Source: an uncultured Opitutales bacterium (GTDB lineage: Bacteria > Verrucomicrobiota > Verrucomicrobiia > Opitutales > Seribacteraceae). From it: a stretch of 64,000 nucleotides of DNA. The position numbers and the translations under genes were made by a program. Positions 47,201 through 58,181 of this stretch are shown here, piece after piece. The notes beneath the pieces were generated by a model. The model was not told the DNA's origin. It searched no databases and worked only from the letters and a program-made list of their open reading frames with translations. The stretch spans positions 1 through 64,000 of the forward strand of contig CAJQKB010000036.1 of NCBI GenBank assembly GCA_905478775.1, read 5' to 3'. The stretch's first letter is position 1. Every line of letters begins with the position of its first letter.

Positions 47201-48897
47201 AACCTGGCGAGGGTGGAGAACTGCCTGGTCATAAAGTCTTACCGCCTATCGCAAAGACCAGGGGAACCACACCAGGAGTGGGATTAATTTCTCCGCCACC
47301 CCATCACGATATCTATTCAATTGAAGATTTAGCTGAATTGATTCATGATCTTAAAAACTCCAACATTCATGCTCGAGTAAATGTAAAACTCGTCTCTGAA
47401 GTGGGAGTGGGTACGATTGCGGCAGGAGTAGCAAAAGCAAAAGCGGATGTAATTCTTGTTTCAGGATATGATGGTGGGACTGGTGCCTCGCCTCGGTCTT
47501 CAATCCAGCATGCGGGAGCACCATGGGAATTAGGGGTTGCAGAAACAAATCAGACTCTTCTTCTCAATGATTTGCGAAGTCGAATTGTTTTAGAAACCGA
47601 TGGTCAGCTTAAAACGGGACGAGATGTTGCCATTGCTTGCTTATTAGGTGCGGAGGAATTCGGTTTTGCGACTGCTCCTTTAGTCACGCTGGGATGTTTG
47701 ATGATGAGAGTCTGTCATAAAAATACCTGCCCCGTTGGTATCGCTACTCAAGATCCTCGTCTCCGCAAGAAATTTGCAGGAGGGGCGGATGCGGTAGTAA
47801 ACTTCATGCAGTTCATCGCCGAGGAAATGCGCGAAACGATGGCCAAGCTTGGGTTCCGCTCGATTAATGAAATGGTTGGCCGGGTGGACAGGTTAGAACT
47901 ACGCAACGCGGTGGATCATTGGAAAGCAAAGGGCCTTGATTATTCAAAAATTTTATACCGTCCTGATGTGGGTCCTGAAGTGGGGACATACTGTCAAATG
48001 AAGCAGGACCATTTGCTCGATAATTCCCTTGATCTTAGAGAGATCCTGAATGCTTCTAAACCAGCACTTGAGAATAGTGAAGCAGTTGAAATTGATTTAC
48101 CTATAGTCAATACCGATCGTGTGGTGGGTACTATAACAGGTGCTGAAGTTTCCAGAAAATTTGGTCCAGTTGGATTACCGGATGATACTATTACAATAAA
48201 ATTAAATGGCTCTGCTGGGCAAAGCTTGGGTGCTTTTTGCCCCAACGGCATGACTTTTAAAGTCGAGGGTGACACGAATGATTACTGTGGAAAAGGCTTA
48301 TCCGGGGCTAAGATAATTGTAAGACCACCCGAGAATTCATCTTTTGTTGCTCATGAAAATATAATTACGGGTAACGTATGTTTTTATGGAGCCACAGGGG
48401 GTGAGGCATATATCGCCGGAGTGGCAGGAGAAAGGTTTTGCGTGAGAAACTCAGGTGTCAAAGCAGTTGTTGAAGGGCTTGGTGACCATGGATGTGAGTA
48501 CATGACAGGAGGACTCGTTTTATGCCTTGGTAAGACAGGGAGAAACTTTGCAGCCGGAATGTCTGGCGGGGTAGCTTATGTTCTTGATGAGGATGGCCAA
48601 TTTTCGAATAAAAGATTGAACCATGAAATGGTAAAAGTGTACCCATTGGTAGAATGTGATGATTCGGAAATCCTCGAGGTCAAAGAATTGATTGCAAAGC
48701 ATGTTGATTATACGGGTTCGCAAAGAGGACAAGATATTCTTGAAGATTGGGAAACATTTTCAAACAAGTTTATCAAAATTTTACCCGAGGATTATGAACG
48801 TGTTTTACTGGCATTAAAAAAAGCAGAAGAACGAGGATTAAAAGGAGACGATGCAGCTCAGGCAGCATTCGAAGAAAATGTGGCCGCCGGTCATTAA
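44296..48897 (+). CDS. gltB: Glutamate synthase, large (alpha) subunit
   Basis: GltB makes glutamate from glutamine and 2-oxoglutarate. The 1533 residues hold an N-terminal glutaminase domain whose nucleophile is Cys19 (NCGIGL), exposed after removal of an 18-residue propeptide. The FMN-binding synthase domain follows (about 860-1230; [38 protein letters not shown]). The [3Fe-4S] ligands are C1134, C1140 and C1145 (C-x5-C-x4-C), and the C-terminal part is the GXGXG beta-helix. With gltD immediately downstream this is the NADPH-type enzyme. No Shine-Dalgarno sequence is evident before the ATG. Confidence 0.97.
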   Translation: MTLPQKQGLYDPANEHENCGIGLIVDMKGRRSHEIVQGALEICVNLDHRGGCGCDPITGDGAGIFIQLPDKFLRKSCFAEMSLTLPPEGDYGAAFIYLSKDEDLYSNEKTVTAEVLAELEMELLGWRTVPVRSEILGKASAECEPRMEQLFVKRPQGTEPGLPFERKLYLARRIISHRLRFSSKDPDVSFHVSSFSSKTMTYKGMLTTQQLTDYFPDLLDPSMESALALTHSRFSTNTFPSWHRAQPFRYLCHNGEINTVRGNENWLYARQMQLASNVFGDDVKKLLPIIREDGSDSQKFDNCLEFLILSGRSLSHAMMMMIPEPWEKHQDMPQFKRDFYEFHACVMEPWDGPASIAFSDGTQIGAVLDRNGLRPSRYYVTKDDKVILASEVGVLSSIDPLNVVKKGRLEPGRMFLIDMDQGRIIDDTELKKSIAQEQPYGMWLKESMINSNSLPLPQHKTEDDFSSIVVTQKAFGYTFEDLRFLIGPSAQSGKQPLGSMGNDSPLAVLSDKSQSLYNYFKQLFAQVTNPPIDPIREELVTASISFVGSEGNLTKPGPKSCKLIKYDSPLIDDIQTTQLKGKLPSGFMSSTLPILFKPDSSKLHGEDLEIALEALFRKADEAIIEGVNVLILSDRELSSERAAMPALLACSGLHHHLTRNGTRTKVSLVLESGEPREVQHFALLIGYGVDLINPYLALQTVRHMIVTGDLKGDPVIACKHFLKANLNGVIKTMSKMGISTVASYRGAQIFESIGLNQLLIDKYFTKTATRVEGIGIDAIASESRHRHSFAFAPRPDERALPLDPGGVYQWRSTGEKHLFNPNTIHKLQKATRLGDYEVFREYSNAVNDQSRDLYTLRGLMEFKVDDQTEIPLEEVEPASEIVKRFKTGAMSYGSISKEAHESLAIAMNRIGGKSNTGEGGEDLDRFTPDPDGTSRRSAIKQVASGRFGVTSYYLVNSDEIQIKIVQGAKPGEGGELPGHKVLPPIAKTRGTTPGVGLISPPPHHDIYSIEDLAELIHDLKNSNIHARVNVKLVSEVGVGTIAAGVAKAKADVILVSGYDGGTGASPRSSIQHAGAPWELGVAETNQTLLLNDLRSRIVLETDGQLKTGRDVAIACLLGAEEFGFATAPLVTLGCLMMRVCHKNTCPVGIATQDPRLRKKFAGGADAVVNFMQFIAEEMRETMAKLGFRSINEMVGRVDRLELRNAVDHWKAKGLDYSKILYRPDVGPEVGTYCQMKQDHLLDNSLDLREILNASKPALENSEAVEIDLPIVNTDRVVGTITGAEVSRKFGPVGLPDDTITIKLNGSAGQSLGAFCPNGMTFKVEGDTNDYCGKGLSGAKIIVRPPENSSFVAHENIITGNVCFYGATGGEAYIAGVAGERFCVRNSGVKAVVEGLGDHGCEYMTGGLVLCLGKTGRNFAAGMSGGVAYVLDEDGQFSNKRLNHEMVKVYPLVECDDSEILEVKELIAKHVDYTGSQRGQDILEDWETFSNKFIKILPEDYERVLLALKKAEERGLKGDDAAQAAFEENVAAGH

Positions 48898-48930
48898 TAT
48901 AAACTTCATTAAGGAGATTTAAAAAAAGTT

Positions 48931-50412
48931 ATGGGTAAGCCTACAGGATTTTTAGAACATGAAAGACGACCAATACCAAATCGTGTTCCAACCGAGCGTG
49001 TAAAAGATTGGAATGAAATACATGAACCTTTCGAAGAAGAGAAGGTTCGTGTTCAGGGGGCGAGGTGTATGGATTGTGGAACACCTTATTGCCATACTGG
49101 AATGACAATAAGCAATATGGCAAGTGGATGCCCGGTTAACAACTTGATCCCGGAATGGAATGATCTTGTTTATAACAATAAATGGGAGGATGCTTTAGAG
49201 AGGCTTCACAAAACAAATAATTTTCCGGAATTTACCGGTCGGGTATGCCCTGCCCCTTGTGAGGGGTCTTGTGTACTGGGTGTTATTGAACCACCAGTGG
49301 CAATTAAAAGTATTGAATGTTCCATTATTGATAAAGGATTTGCTGAAGGGTGGGTAAAGCCAAACCCTCCCAAGTCCCGTTCGGGTAAAAAGGTTGCAGT
49401 TGTGGGATCAGGACCAGCCGGTTTGTCGGCGGCAGATCAATTAAACAAAGCTGGGCATTTAGTAACGGTTTTCGAGCGGGCAGACCGAATTGGCGGTCTA
49501 CTTGTTTATGGAATTCCTAATATGAAATTAGATAAGGAAATTGTACAAAGGCGAGTCGATTTATTGAGTGAGGAAGGAATTGAATTTGTAGTATCCACTG
49601 AGATCGGTAAAGATATACCCGCCAAACAATTACTGGAAGATTATGATTCGGTCTTGCTTTGTTGTGGTGCTACGAAACCCAGGGATCTCCCTATTGAAGG
49701 ACGGGAACTTAATGGGGTTCATTTTGCGATGGAGTTCTTAACCAAAAATACTCAAGGACTGTTGGAACTAAAAGACATTACCTCATTTGAGACAGCGGCG
49801 AAGGGAAAAGATGCAGTTGTAATAGGTGGTGGAGATACTGGTACTGATTGCGTCGGAACTTCATTGCGACATGGTTGTGCAAGTATTACGCAGCTTGAAA
49901 TTATGCCGCGACCTCCGGAAGAACGTGCTTCTGATAACCCATGGCCTGAATGGCCTAAAGTTTATAAGATGGATTACGGCCAAGAAGAAGCGAAAGAGAT
50001 TTTTGGCGATGACCCTCGAAATTATTTAACAGCAACAAAGAAATTTGTCGGAGATGAAAATGGTAATTTAAAAGCCGTTCTGATTCATGAAATTGAATGG
50101 AAACAAGACAATGGGCGTTTTACACCCGTGGAGGTTCCTGGTTCAGAGCGCGAAATTCCCGCACAAGTTGCATTTTTAGCTATGGGCTTTCTTGGACCCG
50201 AAGATATCATTGCGGAGGAATTAGGGCTAGAAAGAGATTCTCGATCCAATATTCACGCTGAATATGGAAAATTTAACACAAACATTGAAGGAGTCTTTTC
50301 TGCTGGTGACATGAGAAGAGGCCAGTCACTTATTGTTTGGGCAATTAATGAAGGTAGGGCTGCTGCAAGAGAATGTGATCGTTTCTTAATGGGCGAAACC
50401 TCGTTACCATAA
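48931..50412 (+). CDS. gltD: Glutamate synthase, small (beta) subunit
   Basis: GltD passes NADPH electrons through FAD and [4Fe-4S] clusters to GltB. The N-terminal cysteines are in [14 protein letters not shown] and [14 protein letters not shown], with [10 protein letters not shown] following. The FAD motif is [15 protein letters not shown], the NADPH motif is [13 protein letters not shown], and the C-terminal FAD block has [18 protein letters not shown]. The 493-residue length is typical. AAGGAG at 48911-48916 lies 14 bases before the ATG, a longer spacing than usual. It is in operon with gltB, with 33 bases between. Confidence 0.96.
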   Translation: MGKPTGFLEHERRPIPNRVPTERVKDWNEIHEPFEEEKVRVQGARCMDCGTPYCHTGMTISNMASGCPVNNLIPEWNDLVYNNKWEDALERLHKTNNFPEFTGRVCPAPCEGSCVLGVIEPPVAIKSIECSIIDKGFAEGWVKPNPPKSRSGKKVAVVGSGPAGLSAADQLNKAGHLVTVFERADRIGGLLVYGIPNMKLDKEIVQRRVDLLSEEGIEFVVSTEIGKDIPAKQLLEDYDSVLLCCGATKPRDLPIEGRELNGVHFAMEFLTKNTQGLLELKDITSFETAAKGKDAVVIGGGDTGTDCVGTSLRHGCASITQLEIMPRPPEERASDNPWPEWPKVYKMDYGQEEAKEIFGDDPRNYLTATKKFVGDENGNLKAVLIHEIEWKQDNGRFTPVEVPGSEREIPAQVAFLAMGFLGPEDIIAEELGLERDSRSNIHAEYGKFNTNIEGVFSAGDMRRGQSLIVWAINEGRAAARECDRFLMGETSLP

Positions 50413-50417
50413 TTTTG

Positions 50418-51020
50418 ATGCAGGTTGTTTGCCTAGATTTAGAAGGAGTACTAGTTCCCGAAATTTGGATAGCATTTGCGGAAGAAACGGGAGTCCATGA
50501 ATTAAAGCGCACTACTAGAGATGAGCCCGATTACGAGGTGCTTATGCAATATCGTTTGGATATTCTGGATAAGAATGGTTTCACACTAACAGAAATACAA
50601 GAGGTTATTGGCACATTAAATCCTTTTCCGGGTGCATTCGAATTTGTAGAGACAATTAGAGAGGATTATGAATTAATTATTCTATCAGATACCTTTAAAG
50701 AGTTTGCGGGTCCGTTGATGAAAAAGTTAGGATATCCGACTTTATTCTGCCATGAGCTTGTCGTGGATGAGAATGATAAAATAAAAGCGATTCAATTGAG
50801 ACTGGCTGACCATAAAAGAAAATCGGTACAATATCTGCAAAAACTTAACTTTGAAGTCATCGCATCGGGAGATAGTTATAATGATATTGGAATGTTAAAG
50901 ACTGCCGATTATTGTACTTTATTTAATCCGCCAAGTTCCTTAGTGAGCGAGTATCCTGATATGCCTATTGTATCTGACTACCAGCAATTACACTCATTTA
51001 TACAAAAAACGGCCTCATGA
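50418..51020 (+). CDS. thrH: ThrH-type phosphoserine phosphatase / homoserine phosphotransferase
   Basis: ThrH homologues remove phosphate from phosphoserine and can transfer it to homoserine, which joins serine and threonine synthesis. The HAD nucleophile motif is [14 protein letters not shown] at the N-terminus. The downstream blocks [18 protein letters not shown] and [12 protein letters not shown] carry motif II and the metal-binding aspartates. The start is ATG 50418, with a length of 200 residues. It follows gltD by 5 bases and overlaps the FMN reductase by 4, which puts it in an amino-acid nitrogen operon. Confidence 0.88.
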   Translation: MQVVCLDLEGVLVPEIWIAFAEETGVHELKRTTRDEPDYEVLMQYRLDILDKNGFTLTEIQEVIGTLNPFPGAFEFVETIREDYELIILSDTFKEFAGPLMKKLGYPTLFCHELVVDENDKIKAIQLRLADHKRKSVQYLQKLNFEVIASGDSYNDIGMLKTADYCTLFNPPSSLVSEYPDMPIVSDYQQLHSFIQKTAS

Positions 51021-51562
51021 TCTCGCTTCTTGTAGGAACAAATCGGGAGGGGAGTTTGTCTTCTGTTTTGACTAACTGGTTGGGGCAGGTTTACCAGGAG
51101 CTTGGGGTAGAACATAAAGTTTTAGAATTGAGCGATCTTCCCCCAGAAACTTTTTCTCCTCAAGCCTATACAAATAAACCGAAAAAAGTAGAGGAATTTA
51201 CAGATTTCATTCTCAATTCTTCTGGCTTAGTTGTGGTAACTCCAGAGTATAATGGAAGTATGAGCGGGGCTTTAAAATTGTTTATCGATATGTTGCCTTT
51301 TCCTGAAAGCTTTGAAAATAGGCCTATTTGTTATGTGGGTATCGCGTCCGGACAGTTTGGTGCACTTCGACCTGTCGAACACTTACAACAAGTGTTTGGT
51401 TATCGTAATGCCTATAATTTTCCAAAGCGCGTATTTGTACCGGCAGTCTATAAATCAGTCGATAAGGAAAAAGGGGTGGTCTGTGAAGATTTGGATAAAA
51501 GGTTACGTGATCAAGCAACTGGTTTTATCGAATATTGTAGTTCATTGGGAAAGAAGTTTTAA
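51017..51562 (+). CDS. NADPH-dependent FMN reductase family protein
   Basis: The 181-residue flavodoxin-like protein starts with LLVGTNREGSLSSVL, the FMN-phosphate loop, and has the family hallmark VVVTPEYNGSMSGALKLFID near residues 72-91. Family members reduce FMN, quinones or azo compounds with NAD(P)H. The ATG overlaps the thrH stop (ATGA), so it is the last gene of the gltB-gltD-thrH operon. The physiological substrate cannot be predicted. Confidence 0.85.
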   Translation: MISLLVGTNREGSLSSVLTNWLGQVYQELGVEHKVLELSDLPPETFSPQAYTNKPKKVEEFTDFILNSSGLVVVTPEYNGSMSGALKLFIDMLPFPESFENRPICYVGIASGQFGALRPVEHLQQVFGYRNAYNFPKRVFVPAVYKSVDKEKGVVCEDLDKRLRDQATGFIEYCSSLGKKF

Positions 51563-51581
51563 TATTCTTCCCTACTTTGGT

Positions 51582-52982
51582 TTACGCAAGAATTGGGTTC
51601 AGTACCCGCCCGTGAACATCGGTAAGTCGTAAATCGCGACCACCATGTCGAAAGGTCAGGTTTTCATGATCTAAACCTAACAGGTGTAGCACCGTTCCCC
51701 AAAGGTCATAAAAGTCACATTTATCTTCGGTTACATGATACCCAAATTCATCCGTTGATCCATAAACGGTTCCACCTTTAATTCCTCCACCGGCCATCCA
51801 GATGGAGAATCCATACGGGTTGTGATCTCTTCCATCCGATCCTTGGGAGAATGGAGTACGTCCAAATTCACCTGCCCAAATAACCAAAGTCTCGTCTAGC
51901 AGACCACGGACTTTTAAATCTTGAAGTAACCCGGCTATCGGTTGGTCTACTTGGTGAGCCATGGCTGAATGTCCTTTTTCTAAAACACCATGCTGGTCCC
52001 ATGGGTTAGCTGCTCCTCCCGCTCCAAGTTTTTCCGTTAAGCAGCTCAATTCAACGAATCGAACACCTCTTTCCACCAATCTTCGGGCCAGAAGGCACTG
52101 CTTGGCATAACTTGCTTTTTGAATATCTGAAGAATCTAAGCCATAAAGTTTTTTGGTGGCTTCTGTTTCCCCTTGGATCTCACACAACTCGGGAACGGCA
52201 GCCTGCATTTTATATGCAACTTCATGATTTTGAATGGCAGCCTCAACTTGTTGATTATTTCCTACCTGATGCAGAAATTGTTGATCGAAGGATTTATGAA
52301 AATCTAATCTTTTACGTTGTGAGAAAATTGATTCTCTTGGTGTTACATTTATTATTGGTTCATCTTTATCGACCTGGAGAATAGATCCTTGGTTATTTGC
52401 GGGAAGGTACCCACTTCCATATAATCCAACTCCTCCATGGGGTGGAACCGATCCACCACTATGTAGAACAACAAAGCCAGGCAAGTTCTGATTGAGGTTA
52501 CCAAGCCCATAATTTACCCAAGCCCCTGCGGTGGGATGTCCCATGAAAGGAAAACCAGTATGGATAGCATAGTTTCCCTGTGCATGTTCGTTCACTTTGC
52601 TGGTCATCGAGCGAATCACGGCAATTTCATCGATCATTTCAGCGGTTCGTGGAAATATTGAGCTAACCGGAATTCCACTTTGTCCGTACCTTTTAAATTT
52701 GAAGGGAGAGGGGAAAACATTTCCGTTATTATTGAATTGGGTACGCTCGACCTTGCCCGGCATGGGTTGCCCTGCAAACTTGTTAAGGGTTGGTTTCGGA
52801 TCAAATGTATCGATGTGAGAAACTCCACCGGACATGTAGCAGAAGATGACACTTTTAGCCTTGGGTGTGAAGTGGGGTTTTGCTGAAAGCTTGTTTTGCC
52901 CAAGCAGTCCTTGGAGGGCAAGCATGCCAAATCCGCTTGAGCAAGTGGTGAGCATTTTACGACGATTTAGTAGGCTATTCAT
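51582..52982 (-). CDS. DUF1501 family protein with Tat-like signal
   Basis: The 466-residue protein has a twin-arginine-like N-terminus ([20 protein letters not shown]), so it is probably exported folded. The blocks [29 protein letters not shown] and [20 protein letters not shown] are characteristic of DUF1501, a sulfatase/alkaline-phosphatase-like superfamily group abundant in Planctomycetes and Verrucomicrobia. These genes are usually paired with DUF1553 genes, as here with 7 bases between. The role is thought to be breakdown of complex, often sulfated, polysaccharides, but no reaction has been assigned. Confidence 0.9.
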   Translation of the reverse strand: MNSLLNRRKMLTTCSSGFGMLALQGLLGQNKLSAKPHFTPKAKSVIFCYMSGGVSHIDTFDPKPTLNKFAGQPMPGKVERTQFNNNGNVFPSPFKFKRYGQSGIPVSSIFPRTAEMIDEIAVIRSMTSKVNEHAQGNYAIHTGFPFMGHPTAGAWVNYGLGNLNQNLPGFVVLHSGGSVPPHGGVGLYGSGYLPANNQGSILQVDKDEPIINVTPRESIFSQRKRLDFHKSFDQQFLHQVGNNQQVEAAIQNHEVAYKMQAAVPELCEIQGETEATKKLYGLDSSDIQKASYAKQCLLARRLVERGVRFVELSCLTEKLGAGGAANPWDQHGVLEKGHSAMAHQVDQPIAGLLQDLKVRGLLDETLVIWAGEFGRTPFSQGSDGRDHNPYGFSIWMAGGGIKGGTVYGSTDEFGYHVTEDKCDFYDLWGTVLHLLGLDHENLTFRHGGRDLRLTDVHGRVLNPILA

Positions 52983-52989
52983 AGGAAGT

Positions 52990-55900
52990 TTATTTTAAAT
53001 AAATGAATTCTTTCATATTAAAAAGGGCGAGAGCTAGATCTTGAAGTTTTGGTTTATCTGCAATTACGTTAGCCTCAAGTTCTAGGAGTCTTTTTTCTAA
53101 AGAATTTCGTTGAGCAGTAAGTTTTGTGTACAGGTTCATTTCTTCAATAGATAATGACTTCTCTGCTTCCTTAAAACTTACATAGGAATCTGGATGAAAG
53201 ATGGTATTGATTTCACTTTGAGTAAGGGCCCGGTCATAAACTGAAGCCCGACTGATACTACCGTGTAACATCCGTTGAGGACTAGCCGGGAGGTGTCTGA
53301 CACCAAAAGTAAGTACAGATTTATTTTTCTGGTACTTGTAAAGACTTGTAGTGTATGGCTTCCCATACATTTTTCCATTGCGATAACCAGTGATTTTTCC
53401 ATCAAGGGAATAAGTTATAGCAATATGAACTAATTCGTTATGGGCAATATTTTCGGGAGGTGCGGAAGGAAAAGGCTTTGTTCTGGAAAAACCATTACTA
53501 CCTGACATCCATTTCCTTGTCTCTTTTTCGGCAAAGACAATCGAATCAAAAACACTACCATTCGTGCTTTGTATTGTGATCACTCCACCAGCTCGTTGGC
53601 TGAGACTATCTAGTTCTACCCAAGTAGAAAGTGTTTTTTCGGCAACTGCTATTGGTAGGGTATCGGTTACCGCGTGTCCTCCTTTGCGAAGAATTAATCT
53701 TCCATTTTTCACAGCAGCACCATTTTTGAGGTTGGCTTTTAGACCTAGTATTTGATCTTTCAGTCCGCTTTCAAAGTTCCATTGAAGAACTGGATCAAGA
53801 GAATGCTTCTTTTTCGGACCTGTAGAAGATTTTTTGCTTTCGATTAAATTCTCCCGAACAGGGTCAATGATTCCTGAAATCTCTTTGCTTAGATTTAATT
53901 TCTTCTCGTTCAATCTCAGTATTATATTTTTTTGTTTCGCACTTTCCTGCTCCGAAACCGTTAAGTAATCAATTGATTGTTTGATCTCATTTTGAGTTGG
54001 GTTTCTTCCGAGGGAGTTTCGAAACATAACGGTTATCTTGTCTTTTAAATCGCCATTCCTATGTAAGTTTGCAAATTCCCTTGCAGCTCTGATTACCAGG
54101 GGGTCATTCATCAGCGTAAGTGACTGAGCAGGTACATTTGTAATATCACGCCTGCCTTTGGTTGAGGAGGGTACTGGTGCATCAAAAACAGATAGAAATG
54201 GGTCTAACGAATTCCGTTTCACTTGTCTGTAAACCGATCTTCTTACACTGTTAGAGGGTTCGGGGACACCTTCAGCAACCCTGTCTAATTTGATTCTGCC
54301 CGAAGCCAAAAGCATGGAGTCATGAATCGCTTCGGCTTCTAGCCTGCGGAGATTAGCATGAGAAAGTAGTAAGTTGTTTGGATCGCTCTGTTGTGCTTTA
54401 GCGGAAGGTTTTGAAGATGCCCGAAAAGCTTTGGTTGTAACAAGAAACTTGATCATACTTTTAATAGACCACCCATCTTCCCTAAATTTGGTGGCGAGGA
54501 AATCTAGGAGTTCCGGGTGTGTGGGTTTTTCTCCCAATCTTCCGAAGTTGTCAGGAGTTCTGACAATCCCGTGGCCAAATAAATGGTGCCAAATTCGATT
54601 TACGATCACCCGGGATGTAAAAGGGTTATCTTTCCGCAACAGATCTTTTGCGAATTCTAATCTGCCAATGGAATCCTTAGGGTAGGGGGTAGGATCAATC
54701 GCCTCTAAAAATCTTCTTGGTACTTTATGCGTCGGCTTCTTGTGGTTTCCTCTTTCGAATAATGCTTGTTCAAATGGTTCTCCGTCCAGTAATCCTGGAG
54801 CTAGGCGTGGTGCTTTGATCAGGGATTCAATTTTACGATATTCCGAAATGAAATTTTTACAGGTTGGTACTTCTTTTAGGGAATTGGGTAGTATGCCCTG
54901 CTTGATCAATGAATTAAGAATTCTAGCTTGAGCATCAGTTATGGAATTATCTTCCCAAGCTTTGATTGCATCCTTAATTACTCGTGCATAGAGAATTGCT
55001 AAATCTTGTGAGTTTGTTGCGGGTAAAGAAGTGGTAAATAAAGGAGAGAGAATTTCAGATACCTCATCTCTTGGTGCAGGTTCATCATGAGGAGCATAAA
55101 AAGCCTCTGTTACCCCAAACCAAGAGCGTTCAGCATTTCCTGCTTCTACTGGATGGTCACGGCTGGTGGTTACTTCGAGGTATCCGGTTTCTCCTGCCCA
55201 GTAGTCCGTTTTGAAACGGATCCATTTTTCTACCTTAGGCTCGGGTGAGGATTTTTGGTATACGGTTCCTCTTCTCGGATAATTCCATACTGAATATCGA
55301 ACGGTAGTACCTTTGTCTCCGATAACTCGAATCCAAAGGTTGCCTTTTTCAAATTTAAATCGGGGAGAAGAAAGGGTTCCATTTTGTTTGGTACTAAATA
55401 AATGAGTGTAAACACCAGCTGGCATGATATTATGTATTATCTCTTCACCCTTAAAGTTGAGGGAGAATTGCCCTGCTTTTGTTGAATGTTCGTTCAGTCC
55501 GGATCCACTCTTTTTCCATTTTGCGTAAGTCTCCTGTATGCCAAGGTTCCAATAATTTTTGTTTGAATTCTGGAGACGCGAAACAATTCGGTTTCTGCTC
55601 TCTTCAACCTGCTTCTTTAATCGTTCCCACTCCTTTGAGAATTCCTGAGCTTTAAGAGTATGAAGTTTTTTCCATGGCATTAGAAAGTCGAGAGCTTGAT
55701 CGGAAGGCGATATTTTCTGAGTACTATTTTTTAATTTGTTTTCGATATCGATTTCCATCCATGATTGTACGAATTCGTTCTTAATTTCCTGTTTTAGAGA
55801 GGTAAGTTTATCTTTATGCTCATGTAAAGTTGAAGGATCATCTATCACTTTCTGTGCAGGCCGACCGTTGGAGAGAATACCGAATAATGCATAATAATCG

Positions 55901-57006
55901 TCCTGGCTGATCGCATCGAACTTATGGTGATGACAGCGGGCACACGATACGGTCAGACCGAGAAAGGTTTTTGTTACGGTATCAATTTGGTCATCGGTAA
56001 AGCGCACATGCTCATCCAATGCATCCGTTGGAGCAAAGCCATGAAGTACAAAGCGAAGATGCGCTGTTCCGATAGTAGATTCATTAATCCCGAGAACTTT
56101 GTTAATCCTTGGCTTTTCGACTAGATCACCAGCTATATGCTCAAGGACAAGTTGATCAAAACTGATGTCTGCATTAAGTGCACGTATTAGGTAATTACGA
56201 TAGCGGAATGCATTTGGAATCCTGGGATCCCCTTCACTGCCGTGGGAGTCTGCATAGCGAACCCAGTCCATCCAATGCCTAGCCCACCTTTCTCCAAATT
56301 GAGGACTATTCAGCATTATATCACTGAATTCATGAACCGCCTTATCCATGTTTTCCTTGGATAATTCTGTGAAGCGATTTTGTTCTTCAATGGATGGGGG
56401 CAGCCCAGTTAATGCGTAGGATAATCTTCTCAAAATCGATAAAGGTTCCTCGTTTTTGTTTAGCACTAGTCCTGCACCCTTTATCTTTTTAGTAAGAAAT
56501 TGATCTACCGGGTGTTCTTTCTTCGCTGAGTAAGTATTTACCGTACGGACGGGTTGAAAGCTCCACCACAACTTTCTTTTTTCGCGAATTTTTTCCCATG
56601 AAGTTTCCTTGGCAAATTCCTCTGCAGTTGGCGGTTTTTCTCTAGGATCATAAGCACCATTAGAGATCCATTGTTCAAAATCCAAGATTATAGATTCTGA
56701 AAGCTTCGGTCCTCCCTTAGGCATTTTTAGGTTTTTTATTTCATGCCCCATTACTTTGAGCAACAAACTTTCCTTGGGGTCCTTTAAAGATATTGCTGAC
56801 CCTCGATTACCTCCCTCGATAAGTCCATTTTTATAATCTAAAATCAATCCTGACTTTGATTTATTTATACTATTGTGACAATCGTAGCAATTTTCTGCCA
56901 GCACAGGTCGAATTCTTGATTCAAAAAATTCTGCCTGATTTATCGCTTTTAACGAAGTAAGTAAAAAGAAAGAAGAAAATATGAGGGTTAGATATCTTGT
57001 AACCAT
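52990..57006 (-). CDS. Cytochrome-c-like / DUF1549 / DUF1553 protein with LamG domain
   Basis: The large exported protein has 1338 residues. After a signal peptide (about 1-21) comes a planctomycete-type cytochrome domain with one haem motif, CYDCH (40-44). The DUF1549 domain contains [16 protein letters not shown] and [14 protein letters not shown], and the DUF1553 domain contains [20 protein letters not shown]. Near the C-terminus (about 1080-1270) a concanavalin/LamG-like domain ends in [20 protein letters not shown] and is followed by a short helical tail. It forms an operon with the DUF1501 gene. The haem suggests electron transfer during polysaccharide breakdown, and the LamG part suggests glycan binding; both are inferred. 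Confidence 0.9.
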   Translation of the reverse strand: MVTRYLTLIFSSFFLLTSLKAINQAEFFESRIRPVLAENCYDCHNSINKSKSGLILDYKNGLIEGGNRGSAISLKDPKESLLLKVMGHEIKNLKMPKGGPKLSESIILDFEQWISNGAYDPREKPPTAEEFAKETSWEKIREKRKLWWSFQPVRTVNTYSAKKEHPVDQFLTKKIKGAGLVLNKNEEPLSILRRLSYALTGLPPSIEEQNRFTELSKENMDKAVHEFSDIMLNSPQFGERWARHWMDWVRYADSHGSEGDPRIPNAFRYRNYLIRALNADISFDQLVLEHIAGDLVEKPRINKVLGINESTIGTAHLRFVLHGFAPTDALDEHVRFTDDQIDTVTKTFLGLTVSCARCHHHKFDAISQDDYYALFGILSNGRPAQKVIDDPSTLHEHKDKLTSLKQEIKNEFVQSWMEIDIENKLKNSTQKISPSDQALDFLMPWKKLHTLKAQEFSKEWERLKKQVEESRNRIVSRLQNSNKNYWNLGIQETYAKWKKSGSGLNEHSTKAGQFSLNFKGEEIIHNIMPAGVYTHLFSTKQNGTLSSPRFKFEKGNLWIRVIGDKGTTVRYSVWNYPRRGTVYQKSSPEPKVEKWIRFKTDYWAGETGYLEVTTSRDHPVEAGNAERSWFGVTEAFYAPHDEPAPRDEVSEILSPLFTTSLPATNSQDLAILYARVIKDAIKAWEDNSITDAQARILNSLIKQGILPNSLKEVPTCKNFISEYRKIESLIKAPRLAPGLLDGEPFEQALFERGNHKKPTHKVPRRFLEAIDPTPYPKDSIGRLEFAKDLLRKDNPFTSRVIVNRIWHHLFGHGIVRTPDNFGRLGEKPTHPELLDFLATKFREDGWSIKSMIKFLVTTKAFRASSKPSAKAQQSDPNNLLLSHANLRRLEAEAIHDSMLLASGRIKLDRVAEGVPEPSNSVRRSVYRQVKRNSLDPFLSVFDAPVPSSTKGRRDITNVPAQSLTLMNDPLVIRAAREFANLHRNGDLKDKITVMFRNSLGRNPTQNEIKQSIDYLTVSEQESAKQKNIILRLNEKKLNLSKEISGIIDPVRENLIESKKSSTGPKKKHSLDPVLQWNFESGLKDQILGLKANLKNGAAVKNGRLILRKGGHAVTDTLPIAVAEKTLSTWVELDSLSQRAGGVITIQSTNGSVFDSIVFAEKETRKWMSGSNGFSRTKPFPSAPPENIAHNELVHIAITYSLDGKITGYRNGKMYGKPYTTSLYKYQKNKSVLTFGVRHLPASPQRMLHGSISRASVYDRALTQSEINTIFHPDSYVSFKEAEKSLSIEEMNLYTKLTAQRNSLEKRLLELEANVIADKPKLQDLALALFNMKEFIYLK

Positions 57007-57136
57007 TACCTCTAGGATTCCATAAATGGAGCTATTGTCAAATTTGGAAATAATATTTTCGGGGGATTTTGTAAAAGGCCCTCACATTAAATAAGCAATT
57101 GACCATGGAGTTCGCTTCGTAAAGTTTATTGAATTT

Positions 57137-58180
57137 ATGAATCAACTTGTAGTAATTGCAACAAACGCATGTGGTTGGCCTAACCTTATCAAGTTAAACA
57201 ACGGGCAAGTTCTTTGTACTTATTTTAATGCCCCTAGCCATGGACTGATGGAAGGTGACTTGGTTTGCTCTCTTAGTGATCGCAATAGGAAAAAATGGAA
57301 AAAATTATCGGTAGTTGCGAAAAAGCCGAAGGGTGGAAACCGGATGCATTTAGCAGTTGGTCAGGCACATAATGGAGATTTGCTCTGCTTTAACAGCGGC
57401 TTTTTTGTTAAAGATGAAAAATTTGTCGGGTTTTCAGGTCATTGGTTATCTAGATCAAAGGACCGGGGTAAGTCTTGGGAGGTCCAAAGTAATCCTGTTG
57501 TTCCAAAAGGAATTGAATCCACTATTCCCTTTGGTCGAGTCATACAATTAGAGAATAAGGAATTGGCATATTCATCTTATCGATCACATGGGCAAGGAAA
57601 TCCAAGTGAAACATGGATGATTATTTCCGAAGATGATGGTGAAACATGGACACGGTCTTTAAAGTTCGGATCTAATGATTCTAATGAAGCTACATTATGT
57701 AAGCTAGAGGATGGACGAGTGCTCGCCGCAACGAGGACACATATTGATCACCATGTAAAACTTTGTGAACTTTCAAACCAGGGGAAAAGGTGGAAAGATA
57801 AAGGTCCTCTTACTTTACCAATGCAGCATCCAGCTGACTTAACGATCCTTTCTGAGAAATGCCTCTTGATGACCTATGGAATTCGTAATCGCGGGCTTAT
57901 GGGAATCGGTGCGAGGATTAGCATTGATGGAGGTATCACTTGGAGACCGCCTTGGGTCATTCATCAGTTTGGATCTGAAGCTAAGGACATTGGTTATCCA
58001 TCGACAGTTTTGTTAGATAAAAAAGGAAATTTGCTTACTGCATTTTATACTGACTACGAACCGAGTCTGCATAAAAAGCCAAATCGTTATCGAGTACTTG
58101 CCAAGAAATGGTCATTGAAGGATTGGCTTCATCCGAGTATTATTGAGTTAATATCGGATGGTAAGCAGCTAAATATTTAA
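57137..58180 (+). CDS. Asp-box (BNR) repeat protein, sialidase-like beta-propeller
   Basis: The 347-residue protein has three clear Asp-boxes of the S-x-D-x-G-x-T-W type: SKDRGKSWEV (about 108), SEDDGETWTR (about 167) and SIDGGITWRP (about 261). This fits a six-bladed sialidase-like propeller. An RIP-like start (GWPNLIKLNNGQVLCTYF) and FGSNDSNEATLCKLEDGRV are seen, but the arginine triad of true sialidases is not evident. No signal peptide is present, so a cytoplasmic glycosidase or lyase is more likely than a secreted one. It lies divergent from the PSD1 gene and convergent with the sulfatase. Confidence 0.78.
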   Translation: MNQLVVIATNACGWPNLIKLNNGQVLCTYFNAPSHGLMEGDLVCSLSDRNRKKWKKLSVVAKKPKGGNRMHLAVGQAHNGDLLCFNSGFFVKDEKFVGFSGHWLSRSKDRGKSWEVQSNPVVPKGIESTIPFGRVIQLENKELAYSSYRSHGQGNPSETWMIISEDDGETWTRSLKFGSNDSNEATLCKLEDGRVLAATRTHIDHHVKLCELSNQGKRWKDKGPLTLPMQHPADLTILSEKCLLMTYGIRNRGLMGIGARISIDGGITWRPPWVIHQFGSEAKDIGYPSTVLLDKKGNLLTAFYTDYEPSLHKKPNRYRVLAKKWSLKDWLHPSIIELISDGKQLNI

Positions 58181-58181
58181 T

